64,000 nt of DNA, taken from Pyrodictiaceae archaeon. GTDB taxonomy: Archaea; Thermoproteota; Thermoprotei_A; Sulfolobales; Pyrodictiaceae. The translations under genes were made by a program, and so were the position numbers. Below, in pieces: positions 37,539-46,622 of the stretch. The stretch is from assembly GCA_027036135.1 (NCBI GenBank), contig JALVSY010000030.1, positions 217,501-281,500 of the forward strand, given 5' to 3'. Each line of letters starts with the position of its first letter. Positions within the stretch are counted from its first letter, which is position 1. The notes beneath the pieces were generated by a model. The model made no database searches. It worked only from the letters and a program-made list of their open reading frames with translations, and was not told the origin of the DNA.

Positions 37539-38119
37539 TCTATCCCCCTTGCTGTAATCCGAAACAAAGCTTCATAGCTTAGAGGGTGCTCTACTACCAG
37601 TCTCCTAGCTCCCTGTTCCTTTGCCTGCTCTATCCTAGCGATGCTGTGTGCCCAGAAATATATAGCGTTCTCCATAAGCGGGCGGGGCCTCTTAGTCTCA
37701 GGGTCGATATGTGTATCACTTATCAGGATAACAGGGATACCAAGAGAATCGCTAAGAGATCTTAGGGCAGCAATTGCGAAGAGTGTAGCATTAAAGGCTA
37801 TCCCTCCTTCGCGGGCAAAGGCTGTAATGGGGTCAACGACTATTAGATCTAGTTCATAATAATTGGTTTTCAACAATACATCAACGAGATCAAGGTAATC
37901 AATTATTTCTCGAAGCTTAACGCCTGCTAGCCTAATCCCTATGTTTTTCATTCTCTCAATGATAGGTGTAAGTGTTGTCCCTACATATAAGCAGGAGGAC
38001 AAACAATAATGTCTTACAAACTCAAGAGCAATATTCGTCTTACCAGTACCCGGCTCGCCATAAATAGCTAGAATCGTTGGCCACTTTATTGCATCCAGGA
38101 ATTCCTTGCAGAGAGCCAC
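37523..38119 (-). CDS. RadB/KaiC-like RecA-superfamily ATPase
   Basis: 198 residues, a single RecA core without the N-terminal HhH domain of RadA. Walker A is GEPGTGKTN and Walker B DLIVVDP, followed by the loop LIRISDTH-like segment VILISDTH. The size and pattern fit RadB, a recombination paralog of RadA, or a stand-alone KaiC-like ATPase. It shares a short divergent promoter region with the YqgF-like gene to the right. Confidence 0.75.
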   Translation of the reverse strand: MALCKEFLDAIKWPTILAIYGEPGTGKTNIALEFVRHYCLSSCLYVGTTLTPIIERMKNIGIRLAGVKLREIIDYLDLVDVLLKTNYYELDLIVVDPITAFAREGGIAFNATLFAIAALRSLSDSLGIPVILISDTHIDPETKRPRPLMENAIYFWAHSIARIEQAKEQGARRLVVEHPLSYEALFRITARGIEWLTC

Positions 38120-38170
38120 TTATCCTCCCCTGCTATTTACTAGCTCTATTAATGGGGAACGAGACAGCCA

Positions 38171-38797
38171 ATGCCGCTAAGGGTTATCGCCTGGATTAAT
38201 GATACAGAGCTTGCTCATAAATTTCTAGAGCTAGCCAGAATACTAGGTATTAGAGCAGAGATACCCCGCCTACCTATATCTACCTGCCAAAACTCTAGCT
38301 CCCTGGTTGTCACAGACGATGCAGAGATAGCTGCAAAAATAGATGGGAAGTGCAAGGTGCTTCTCCTAAGAGCTAAGGATACACTATCAAACTTAATCAC
38401 AGTGGTCTCAGAACTTGCCGGGACTCCGTCGGAGATCGTCGTCGGGGTAGACTTGGGGAAAGAGAAACTCGCCTACGTAGTAATAGTTGCTGGAATCGTA
38501 ATAGACTATGGCATCTGTGTTAACTGTATAGAAGAATTCGCAAAGAGAATTTGCCAGCTCAAACACCACAAGGTCTTTGTCGGAATAGGGTACACTGCGA
38601 GCGTCTCAGATAACGCGCTAGGACTCTACGAGCTATTAAGAGAATGTGGTATCAACGTATCAATAGTTGATGAGAGAAGATCTAACAAATCAATACTAAT
38701 GGGGCTTCGAGGAAGCGAGGCGCTACGCAAGACCGATTTAAGAGCCGCAGCAATAGTTGCACTTCGCTCAAGATCCTGGAAAACACGTACCAGCTAG
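38171..38797 (+). CDS. RNase H-fold (YqgF/RuvC-like) protein
   Basis: 208 residues. The second half looks like a YqgF/RuvC nuclease: D94 in VVGVDLGKEKLAYVVI, E168 in VDERRSN and D189 in KTDLRAAAIVAL give the three acidic residues in the right order. This would make it a candidate Holliday-junction or RNA nuclease. The first 85 residues are an extra domain of unknown role. The gene diverges from the RadB-like ATPase, which supports a recombination or repair function. I am not aware of a firm family name. Confidence 0.6.
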   Translation: MPLRVIAWINDTELAHKFLELARILGIRAEIPRLPISTCQNSSSLVVTDDAEIAAKIDGKCKVLLLRAKDTLSNLITVVSELAGTPSEIVVGVDLGKEKLAYVVIVAGIVIDYGICVNCIEEFAKRICQLKHHKVFVGIGYTASVSDNALGLYELLRECGINVSIVDERRSNKSILMGLRGSEALRKTDLRAAAIVALRSRSWKTRTS

Positions 38798-38825
38798 CCC
38801 CCGTTTCTCGATGAAGCAATGATAG

Positions 38826-40118
38826 GTGTCGGTGTCCTTGATATCGAGGGTTCAGCTTGAGCCCGGGCAAGTAATTAGAGTTATAGGCCCGGCGCATGTA
38901 AGGGTAATTAGTGGCCAAGTACTTGTTCTCGGGGCGGTCTTTGACGCAGGTAAGGAGTTCTTCGTGCACAGGTACAGGAGCTATGCTATTAAAGGGCTCG
39001 TTGAGTCACTTGTCGAGATAAGGCTTGAGAGTGGAGGCTCTCTAGAAAATCCTCTACCAGGAGAAGAGATGATCGATAAGTGGGTTAGCGCCATAGATTC
39101 CTTGATACAAAGGGAGTGCCGGAGAATAGTTGTGATTGGGCCAAGCGACTCCGGTAAGACGAGTATAGCAGCCCTAATAGCCAATAGAAGCTTGCTAAGA
39201 GGGTACAGGGTGGGAGTAATAGATGCTGATGTAGGGCAAGCTGATATAGGGCCGCCGAGCACTGTCTCGGCAGCAATGGTTCCACGCCAGATTCTTTGGC
39301 TGCGAGAGCTTCGCGCGCAGTACATTAGGTTTATAGGGTCTATTACACCTCAGAGAAATGAGCGAAAAATAGTAGCTGCAGTAGTTGAGCTCGCAAACAG
39401 CCTTATGCAAGCTGGCGCAGACGTCATCGTTGTTGACACTGATGGCTGGGTTCAGGGAATAAACTCGATAGAGTATAAAGCCGAGATAACCCGGTTCATA
39501 AAAGCACATAGTGTAGTCGTGGTTGGTGATCAGCAGCTCTACCAGAGCATAAAGAACATGTTCCAAGGGCTTCCATGCGGGGCGGTGTTTCTCGAGTCTC
39601 CTAAGGTGAGGCGCGAGCGAAGCAGAGAGGATAGGAGGGTGCTGCGGAAAGAAGCGTATAAGAGGTATCTAACACCACTATTTGAGCGCGTAATTAGTCT
39701 GGACAAGGTATCATTGTATGGTTCGTGCTTTTTCTCGGCTAGGCGAGTAAGAGGATATGAGTCAGAGCTCCAGAAGCTTTTACGCGTCAATGTACTAGCT
39801 GTTAGCGAGACCATTGACACGTATTACGTAGTAACTAGTGGGCAGCCCTTACCGCAGCATGTAGCCACGGCAACGGAGAAACTAGGTAAGCAAGTATACA
39901 TACTCGATGTGAATCTCGCAAAGAACGCTGTCCTATCAATAATAGGGAGTGATTACGAGGAGAAAGCCATAGGGTTGCTCAAGGAGATAGATTTTGACAA
40001 GAACACAGTAACCATAGCTACGCCATACACCGGTGAGGTGAGGGGAATAATTTTTGGAAGCATACGCTTAAGCGATGAATTCGAGGAAGTAGGTAAGCCA
40101 CTAAGGTGCGTCATATGA
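38826..40118 (+). CDS. Polynucleotide 5'-hydroxyl kinase, Clp1/Grc3 family
   Basis: 430 residues. N-terminal beta domain, central P-loop domain with GPSDSGKTSIAALIAN and IDADVGQADIGPP, and a C-terminal domain. Archaeal Clp1 phosphorylates the 5'-OH of RNA (and DNA), for example after tRNA splicing. The gene start GTG 38826 is 28 bases after the YqgF-like gene, and it overlaps the next gene by 13 bases. Confidence 0.9.
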   Translation: MSVSLISRVQLEPGQVIRVIGPAHVRVISGQVLVLGAVFDAGKEFFVHRYRSYAIKGLVESLVEIRLESGGSLENPLPGEEMIDKWVSAIDSLIQRECRRIVVIGPSDSGKTSIAALIANRSLLRGYRVGVIDADVGQADIGPPSTVSAAMVPRQILWLRELRAQYIRFIGSITPQRNERKIVAAVVELANSLMQAGADVIVVDTDGWVQGINSIEYKAEITRFIKAHSVVVVGDQQLYQSIKNMFQGLPCGAVFLESPKVRRERSREDRRVLRKEAYKRYLTPLFERVISLDKVSLYGSCFFSARRVRGYESELQKLLRVNVLAVSETIDTYYVVTSGQPLPQHVATATEKLGKQVYILDVNLAKNAVLSIIGSDYEEKAIGLLKEIDFDKNTVTIATPYTGEVRGIIFGSIRLSDEFEEVGKPLRCVI

Positions 40119-41383
40119 GTAACTGTCTTGCCGGCTCTATTCAAGAGTTCCTAGAAAGTCTCGGAGTCACTAACCTAAGCGAACAAGTAATAAGTCGAGA
40201 CGAGGTAGTGGAACTGATAAAGAACAGTAAGGAGCCAGTCGCTTTCCGTGTAGCGGGGAAGCCTTATCGCTTCATAGCAAACTTGTTCGGCTCAAGGAGG
40301 CACCTATACCATGCCCTTGGGGCAGGGAGCGACCGTGAAGCATATGAGAGCCTTATGAACTCAATTAATGAGCCAGGAAACCTTGTCTACGACGAGTTCA
40401 ATAAATACTTCGCCTTCCTCTCTTCATCTGTTATGGATCTACCGGGGCTGAGATTCTATAGACGCGATGGAGGCGAGTACATATCGTCTTCTATTTTCAT
40501 CGCTTGTCTAGACGGGGTTTGTAACGCATCAATACACCGAATAATGATAAATAGAGAAGAGGGTTACGCAGCTGCCCGAATAGTTCCTAGGCACTTGTAC
40601 ACAATGCTAAAAGAGAAGAAGGCGCTGCCAGCGGCCATAGTCATAGGCACCCATCCACTAATCCTCTTAGCCTCTGCTATGAGTCCTCCCTTTGGCTTCT
40701 TCGAGCTAAGAGCAGCAGCCTCGCTTCTTGGTGGCTGTCTAAGAGTATGCAAGACGCCTAATCTGGGTCTACCGGTTCCATGTGGAGCCTCAATGATTGT
40801 TGAGGCTATTCTTGGCCCGGAACGTAGAAGAGAGGGGCCCTTTGTAGACCTACTTCAGCTATATGACAAGGTGCGCGAAGAGCCTGTCCTACATGTAAAA
40901 TCTATATATGTGAACAAGGTCTACGACCCGCTTATCCACGCTATACTGCCTGGCGGAGTTGAGCACATGCTGCTCATGGGGTTTCCGCGTGAAGCAGCTA
41001 TATACGACTCAGTAAGGCGCTCAGTTCCACGTGTACATAAGGTTAGGTTGACGCCGGGCGGAGGTATGTGGCTTCACGCTATAGTAGCTATCGAGAAAAT
41101 GCATGACGGTGATGGGAAAACAGCTGCTTTTGCAGCACTAGCTGCACACCCAAGCCTAAAGCATGTCGTGGTAGTCGACGAGGACGTTGACCCCGATAAC
41201 CCGTATGATGTTGAGTGGGCTATAGCCACCCGTGTCCAGGCAGACAAGGACGTCATTATAGTGAGTAATGCTAGAGGCTCTACCCTTGATCCAAGCGCAG
41301 AGGAGGGCTTAACGGCGAAGATGATTATAGATGCAACAGCGCCTCTGAACAGAAAAGAGGAGTTCCGAAGACCAGTAAGCTAG
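40106..41383 (+). CDS. UbiD-type decarboxylase, probable trans-anhydromevalonate 5-phosphate decarboxylase
   Basis: 425 residues; UbiD fold with VVDEDVDPDNPYDVEWAIATR and NARGSTLDPSA as conserved blocks. It needs prenylated FMN. Next to it are both subunits of phosphomevalonate dehydratase. In the archaeal mevalonate pathway that dehydratase makes trans-anhydromevalonate 5-phosphate, and a UbiD homolog decarboxylates it to isopentenyl phosphate. The context makes this the likely function. Confidence 0.88.
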   Translation: MRHMSNCLAGSIQEFLESLGVTNLSEQVISRDEVVELIKNSKEPVAFRVAGKPYRFIANLFGSRRHLYHALGAGSDREAYESLMNSINEPGNLVYDEFNKYFAFLSSSVMDLPGLRFYRRDGGEYISSSIFIACLDGVCNASIHRIMINREEGYAAARIVPRHLYTMLKEKKALPAAIVIGTHPLILLASAMSPPFGFFELRAAASLLGGCLRVCKTPNLGLPVPCGASMIVEAILGPERRREGPFVDLLQLYDKVREEPVLHVKSIYVNKVYDPLIHAILPGGVEHMLLMGFPREAAIYDSVRRSVPRVHKVRLTPGGGMWLHAIVAIEKMHDGDGKTAAFAALAAHPSLKHVVVVDEDVDPDNPYDVEWAIATRVQADKDVIIVSNARGSTLDPSAEEGLTAKMIIDATAPLNRKEEFRRPVS

Positions 41384-41395
41384 AAGGGACAGGCA

Positions 41396-42589
41396 ATGTA
41401 CCTAAGCAAGGAGGAGGAGAGAATACTAAACGGCGAGGAGGGCGAGGCACGACGACTTGCAATGAAGCTTGTCGTGAGAGTGGGCGAGGCCCTTGGAGCT
41501 GAGCGCTTAGTCAAGATAAGCCATGCACATGCAAGCGGGATCTCATACGATAACATAGGCGATGCTGGCTTAGAATTCCTTGAAACAATGGCTAGGAATG
41601 GGGGCAAGGCCAAGGTATTTGCAACGTTCAACCCCGTAGGAATGTGTATGGAGCTTGAGCCTCCCCTGAAGCTACGAGAAGAACCGGACTTTGTTAGAAA
41701 ACAGCTAAGGATTGTCAAGCTGCTCGAATTAATGGGGTTTATCCGTAGCATAACCTGTATACCGTATCGGATACGTAGTCCCCGGCTAGGCGAGCACTTA
41801 GCATGGGGCGAGTCAAGTGCAGTAGCAGTCGCCAATACCTTGTACGGGGCCCGCACTAATCGCGAGGGCGGTCCCTTAGCGCTAGCAGCCGCTCTTGTCG
41901 GGCGAACATATTACTGGGGCTTACACTTGGACGAGAATAGGCATCCAACAATAAAACTGGTTGTTCGCAACGCCAAGGTATCGGATGAGCTCCGAGCAGG
42001 CCTCATAGGCTATTACATGGGGCTCGAACTAAGCGATCACATACCACTAGTAGAGGCGAAGCTCGCTAAGGAGCGTCACGTTATATCGATGTGTGCTGCG
42101 GCAGCTGCGAGCGGCAACATAGCTATGTGCCTAGTAAAGGACTTCTCACCAGAATACAGAGAGCCGGTCAATGGCCTCGAGAGAGTAGAGATAGATGAGA
42201 AAGAGCTAGTAACTCTCCGAGAAAGTATTGAGACAGCTAGCCTTGACGAAGCCGAGCTATTCTTCACCGGGTGCCCACACCACGATGCCAGCTTCGTGAC
42301 CAAGGTGGCTGATTACATTGTGAGCAAGAACATAGGGAGGCTTAAGAAAGAGATGTGGATAGCTATACCCGGGTACCAAGCAAGCAAGGTAAGAGACATC
42401 GCAAGGAAGCTCCGCGAGAAAAACATATACATACTCCCAGGCACATGTATAGTAGTATCAAGGCTACGTGGAAGAGCAAAAGCCATTGCAACAGACTCTC
42501 TGAAAACAGCGTTCTATATGCCTCGCAGGCACGGAATAAGGGTCGCTCTAAGCACTGCGTGGCAATACATAGACAAGTTCTCCGAGTAA
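41396..42589 (+). CDS. Phosphomevalonate dehydratase large subunit (AcnX catalytic)
   Basis: 397 residues of the aconitase X large-subunit family. Family blocks seen: SHAHASGISYDNIGDAGLEF, FNPVGMCME, HLAWGESSAVAVANTLYGAR, NREGGP and FTGCPHHD. With the small subunit it dehydrates mevalonate 5-phosphate. It is 12 bases after the UbiD-type gene and 24 before the small subunit gene. Other AcnX enzymes act on hydroxyproline derivatives, but the neighbours rule that out here. Confidence 0.92.
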   Translation: MYLSKEEERILNGEEGEARRLAMKLVVRVGEALGAERLVKISHAHASGISYDNIGDAGLEFLETMARNGGKAKVFATFNPVGMCMELEPPLKLREEPDFVRKQLRIVKLLELMGFIRSITCIPYRIRSPRLGEHLAWGESSAVAVANTLYGARTNREGGPLALAAALVGRTYYWGLHLDENRHPTIKLVVRNAKVSDELRAGLIGYYMGLELSDHIPLVEAKLAKERHVISMCAAAAASGNIAMCLVKDFSPEYREPVNGLERVEIDEKELVTLRESIETASLDEAELFFTGCPHHDASFVTKVADYIVSKNIGRLKKEMWIAIPGYQASKVRDIARKLREKNIYILPGTCIVVSRLRGRAKAIATDSLKTAFYMPRRHGIRVALSTAWQYIDKFSE

Positions 42590-42613
42590 GAAAAACCCGG
42601 GGTACTCGGTGTA

Positions 42614-43003
42614 TTGAGGCTCGTACTTAGTCTGCGCGGGTACGTGGAGGGCGAGGCTGAAGGAGAGCTTGTGGTAGTGAATCAGCGCATATCATTTTAC
42701 GGCGAGGTGCGCGATGGCAAACTGGTTGATGGAAGAAGTATTGTTGGCAAGATACTAGTAGCGCTAGGCACACGGGGAAGCACAGTAGCTCCCTACATAC
42801 TATATGGGCTCAGTAAGCGAGGCCTAGCACCAAGAGCCATAATAGTGAGCAGCATAGAGCCAATGCTCGTAGCAGGATGCGTACTATCATCTATCCCACT
42901 TGCCGGAGGATTACCGCCCGAGACAATAAGGCAGATACACGATGGGTGCCAAGGAAAACTAATCGTCAAACCCCCTAGGGCAGAAGCCATAATTGAGTGC
43001 TAG
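42614..43003 (+). CDS. Phosphomevalonate dehydratase small subunit (AcnX swivel, DUF126)
   Basis: 129 residues of the swivelling-domain family DUF126, with GEAEGELVV, DGRSIVGKILV, TRGSTVAPYILYGL and AGCVLSSIPLAGG. It completes the dehydratase with the large subunit upstream. TTG 42614 follows a GGTACTCGGTG stretch. Its end overlaps the convergent p27-like gene by 4 bases. Confidence 0.92.
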   Translation: MRLVLSLRGYVEGEAEGELVVVNQRISFYGEVRDGKLVDGRSIVGKILVALGTRGSTVAPYILYGLSKRGLAPRAIIVSSIEPMLVAGCVLSSIPLAGGLPPETIRQIHDGCQGKLIVKPPRAEAIIEC

Positions 43004-43389
43004 TCCTTCTTCTCCTCCTCCCTCGTCTTCCCGGAGTCCTGCATTATCGACAAGATGCGCTCAGTCCTCTCCAGCACATCAAGCCACCGAACTAGCTCAT
43101 CAAGCCCTTGGCCACGCCTCTCCAGCGCCTTCGCTATCTCCTCGGCAGCCACCTTCTCTATGTTCTCCAGTACACCTTGAACAGTTATCCTAGTAGCCTC
43201 GCTCTCCGTCTTAACAATATAGACTCTCCCATGAACAGGGCAAACAACCTCTCCACTCTTCAGCCTAAACAATGGAAGCCCACAAATAGGGCACCTCTCG
43301 GAAAGCATCGCAGCCCCTGCACGCAGCAAATCAGCCATCTTCTTAACAACATCCTGGCCCTCAGGCCTCCTACGCTCACTCAGCGACAT
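43000..43389 (-). CDS. Zinc-ribbon protein, Sjogren/scleroderma autoantigen p27 family
   Basis: 129 residues. Helix, then a zinc-binding segment CPICGLPLFRLKSGEVVCPVHG, then a long helical tail that may form a coiled coil. This is the archaeal form of the Auto_anti-p27 family; the function is unknown, perhaps in tRNA or chromatin processes. Single leftward gene. Confidence 0.85.
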   Translation of the reverse strand: MSLSERRRPEGQDVVKKMADLLRAGAAMLSERCPICGLPLFRLKSGEVVCPVHGRVYIVKTESEATRITVQGVLENIEKVAAEEIAKALERRGQGLDELVRWLDVLERTERILSIMQDSGKTREEEKKD

Positions 43390-43525
43390 AGAGCCACCAG
43401 CACCCCCAACACATTACCAGCAATAGAAGCGGTACGTATAAACTAGCTCCCCTATAAGAAGAGGATGCACGGCGGGAAAAAGGGCCCCCTGCCGCACTAG
43501 CCCCAAAGCACCCGGGGTGAGCACA

Positions 43526-43798
43526 ATGGCTGCCCCTATCTACGATAACCAGGCTAAGATAAGGCAAGCCATAGTAATGCTTATGAGGATAATAAACGAT
43601 ACAGCCGTTCCAAGGAACATAAGAAGAGCAGCAACAGAGGCAATAAAACAACTACGCGATGAAAGCGTAAGCCCAGCCGTGAGAGCAGCTAATGCAATAA
43701 GCATCCTCGATGAGATTAGCCAAGACCCCAATATGCCTATCTACGCCAGAACAATAATATGGAACGTAATCACGCTACTTGAAACAGTAAAAGACTAG
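43526..43798 (+). CDS. UPF0147 family protein
   Basis: A helical protein of 90 residues with [20 protein letters not shown] and [15 protein letters not shown], the UPF0147 signature. It is conserved across archaea without a known role. ATG 43526 is preferred; GTG 43517 is in frame just upstream with GGGGTGA before it. Confidence 0.85.
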   Translation: MAAPIYDNQAKIRQAIVMLMRIINDTAVPRNIRRAATEAIKQLRDESVSPAVRAANAISILDEISQDPNMPIYARTIIWNVITLLETVKD

Positions 43799-43872
43799 GC
43801 CTCATAGACCCGCTTCTCCAGCACTAAAATGGTTTTATTTTGCACAGACCAGTAAGAAAACATAGCCCATTC

Positions 43873-44076
43873 TTACACGACTATCTCTATTACTTGTGCC
43901 CGCGGATCATATCTTGGCTCACTACGTATCTCGGGGAGCTTTATCCCCTCTTTCTGTAAAAGCGTCTCTATAGCTGCTCTAATAACCTCGCTCCTCGACA
44001 ATCCCTTCATCTTCGCATATCTATCGAGAACCCTTAATAATTCCTCGTCAAGCTTAAAGGTAACTATGCGCTGCAT
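43873..44076 (-). CDS. Ribbon-helix-helix (CopG-like) DNA-binding protein
   Basis: 67 residues: a beta strand [12 protein letters not shown], then helices with [17 protein letters not shown], the classical RHH layout. It forms a dimer that binds short operators. No partner toxin is next to it, so it is probably a transcription regulator. Convergent with the UPF0147 gene across a T-rich gap. Confidence 0.85.
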   Translation of the reverse strand: MQRIVTFKLDEELLRVLDRYAKMKGLSRSEVIRAAIETLLQKEGIKLPEIRSEPRYDPRAQVIEIVV

Positions 44077-44206
44077 ACGCGTCCTCCCTATCTTATAGTG
44101 TTACTACTATCTTTCAGTGTATAGAAGGAAGTATGGATCCGAGTTACATAGGGAGGGGGAGCTAAGCGTAACTAATGCCGTGGAGAAGATTGATAATCTG
44201 GTTTAT

Positions 44207-44294
44207 TGGTGCGGGGGGTGGGATTTGAACCCACGCAGGCCTACGCCAGCGGGTCCTGAGCCCGCCCCCTTCGACCTGGCTCGGGCACCCCCGC
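44207..44294 (-). tRNA. tRNA-Leu(CAG), CCA encoded
   Basis: Minus strand from GCGGGGG to CCCCCGC-A-CCA, 88 bases. The anticodon stem-loop is GCGGG-CUCAGGA-CCCGC with anticodon CAG, and the variable arm is long (class II), as required for leucine. T-loop GUUCAAAUC. No intron. Confidence 0.94.
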
Positions 44295-44415
44295 GCCCAG
44301 GTGATAGGCTGTCTTCGCCTCGTTCAATGGGTTTCCGGGGCATCCGTGTGTGGAGCAGTACTTGGTCTAGGGTTTTTCTAGCTGACTCCCAGGGACGGAG
44401 CCTGTGAAGAGGGTG

Positions 44416-45831
44416 CTACTTGGCTGCCTTCTGTGCCTCTTCTAGGGCTTTCTCGTATAGAGCGGCGGTGATTATCCCTTCTTTGAACACCTTGTCTAGC
44501 TCTTCCTTGTCGATTATTCTCGTCTCGCCGCTCGTTGTCTTTACAACGTCTATTTCGAGATCGTGGTATATTACTCCGTCCTCGAAGAGCTCGGGGGGCG
44601 TGTTTATGTTTATGTATATGCCTTTAAGCTCGCCGCTGGCAGAGTAATATGTGTGCTTTATGCTCCATTCGCGCGTGTTTATCTCGGTGACTATTCTGTC
44701 TCCGGGCTCCTTCTCGGCGCCAAGGCCATCATATACTCCTCTGTGCTTCACTGTTCTCTCAAGTATTAGTATGACTGCGTCGCGGTCTCTGTAGATGTTT
44801 TTGAGCCTTGCCGTGCCTAGCTCTATTACCTCGCCGCTGGGCTTTACGTGGAGAATCCTTACATGGTGCTTCTGCTTATAGGTCTCTAGCACTAGGTCTA
44901 GGAAGGCCTCTACTAGCTGGGCCTCATCTATTCTTCTCTGCTTTAGTTTCTCAGCATAATCGACTACGCTTGAGAATGATTGCAGCATGCTCTTAGTAGA
45001 GTGGTGAAACTTTATCGTTGGAACTACTTCGTCTCTCACCTTGTCAAGGTACTCTTTATCAACGCTGCTAAGCCTTACAACAGCTACTATCTCGCCAGTA
45101 CTGTACTTTTTACCGGGCTTCCCCTCCTCTGCCCGCTTCCTAACCTCGGCAAGGGCCTTGACCAAATCCTCCAAATGAGTTCTAAGAGTATCTTGGTCCG
45201 CGTGCTGGCTACTACTCCTCCAGTGAACACTAAGCCCCTTAGAAGTAGCTAGCGAGGCTAATGCGGCTAGCTTGGCTCTCTTAGCAGTACTCCTTACGTG
45301 CTCACTAATAGTTACACGCGGCTTACCGTCCTGCTCGTAGACTATGGCGTAGTCGCCTATCACCCTCGCGCCGGGCACTAGCCTCGGCTCCTCAAACGGC
45401 TTTACACCAGGCCATACCACGGAGGCAACTACGTGTCTCCCCTCTGTGCACTCGTCGCTCAGCAGCTCGGCCTCAATGCCCCCGACCTCTGCTATGCATT
45501 TATCGCCTCTCCTCCCCTTGACGACTGCCTTTACTGTGCTGTGAAGCGGGAGCCTAGATATCCAGTAAAAGGAGTACCTTAGGTGCCTCTGGAGAGCAGA
45601 GAGAACACGGTCAGCCTTCCCCCCATAGCCAACGACAACTAGTTCGCTGGGCTCCCGGTCACTCGTCTTAACAGTCACGTCGGCTGGTAAGCGTAGCTCG
45701 GGTAAATGGAACCGGTCAGCGATTATCCTAGAGGGCTGAACTACCTGGAACCCCTCGTCAAGAATTATCTTCGTGAGCGCGGTGGCGTAGATCCCCCTAA
45801 TCCGTACCCTTATTATCGCCGAGGCGGGCAC
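44416..45831 (-). CDS. fau-1: Ribonuclease E/G-like RNA-binding protein FAU-1
   Basis: 471 residues. The N-terminal part has the RNase E/G-like layout (KAVVKGRRGDKCIAEVGGIE is the S1-like part); the C-terminal 160 residues are a DUF402 domain (HRGVYDGLGAEKEPGDRIVT, YHDLEIDVV). FAU-1 binds AU-rich RNA and takes part in rRNA maturation in Pyrococcus. GTG 45831 start. Single gene. Confidence 0.9.
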   Translation of the reverse strand: MPASAIIRVRIRGIYATALTKIILDEGFQVVQPSRIIADRFHLPELRLPADVTVKTSDREPSELVVVGYGGKADRVLSALQRHLRYSFYWISRLPLHSTVKAVVKGRRGDKCIAEVGGIEAELLSDECTEGRHVVASVVWPGVKPFEEPRLVPGARVIGDYAIVYEQDGKPRVTISEHVRSTAKRAKLAALASLATSKGLSVHWRSSSQHADQDTLRTHLEDLVKALAEVRKRAEEGKPGKKYSTGEIVAVVRLSSVDKEYLDKVRDEVVPTIKFHHSTKSMLQSFSSVVDYAEKLKQRRIDEAQLVEAFLDLVLETYKQKHHVRILHVKPSGEVIELGTARLKNIYRDRDAVILILERTVKHRGVYDGLGAEKEPGDRIVTEINTREWSIKHTYYSASGELKGIYININTPPELFEDGVIYHDLEIDVVKTTSGETRIIDKEELDKVFKEGIITAALYEKALEEAQKAAK

Positions 45832-46009
45832 GGGCTAGCGCCTCCCTGTCCCGGCAAGGATATGGCCCTGGTCTGAATTATTAGGGTTCGTTGATTAGCT
45901 AAGTGCATGGATAAAGGAATAGCACTCCGCCTCTAGGATGCATTATTAATAGACAACGGGAGGGCTGTGAAAAAGAGGACTATGGAGTAGCGGGCTTAGC
46001 TCTCCGGGG

Positions 46010-46606
46010 TTACTGTTTTGTCCGTGCTAGCTCGGCGCCCCGGTGTAGGGCGGCGATGTTTGGTTTTGCTGCCTTGCCGAGCACGTTCTGGATGGCTTTC
46101 TCGGCTGCCTCTAGGTCTATGTAGTCTTTGAGAGCACCTGCCTCTATAGCTGCTCCTAGTAGGATCATGTTTGCTACACGGACGTCTCCGCGTTCGAGGG
46201 CTTCCTGCGTAGCTGGCACTATTACTAGCTTAGATGCCCTGGTCTTGACCATGGATACCAATTCGCTCGGCTCCGGTATCTTTACGCCGGGTAGCGGCGG
46301 AGGTACCAGGTAGTCGTTCACGACTGCTATGGAGCCCTCTGCTAGGTAGTAGGAGTACCTCGCGGCCTCGATTAGCTCCATCGAGAGCAGTGCGTCAGCG
46401 GCTCCAGGCGGTATTAGGGGAGCGTCGGCGTTGCCTAGCCTAACGTGCACTATTACTGTGCCTCCTCTCTGGCTCAGGCCATGGGTCTCAGCAACTATCG
46501 CGTTAACGCCGTTAAGGAGAGCTGCCTCTGCTATTACGCGTGCAAGGGTTATTTGGCCCTGACCACCAATACCCGTGACTACTATGTTGAGCACGTCCCC
46601 CGCCAT
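46010..46606 (-). CDS. iorB: Indolepyruvate:ferredoxin oxidoreductase beta subunit
   Basis: 198 residues, the gamma-type domain of 2-oxoacid oxidoreductases, with VTGIGGQGQITLARVIAEAA at the start and SQRGGTVIVHVRLG. With IorA it oxidises aryl pyruvates from aromatic amino acids to acyl-CoA and reduces ferredoxin. It starts 16 bases after iorA ends. Confidence 0.95.
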   Translation of the reverse strand: MAGDVLNIVVTGIGGQGQITLARVIAEAALLNGVNAIVAETHGLSQRGGTVIVHVRLGNADAPLIPPGAADALLSMELIEAARYSYYLAEGSIAVVNDYLVPPPLPGVKIPEPSELVSMVKTRASKLVIVPATQEALERGDVRVANMILLGAAIEAGALKDYIDLEAAEKAIQNVLGKAAKPNIAALHRGAELARTKQ

Positions 46607-46622
46607 GCTGGGTCACCTCCCC

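Noticed and set aside
44117-44407. 96-residue frame over tRNA-Leu
   Set aside because: It translates the tRNA complement (GWDLNPRRPTP), a typical artefact.
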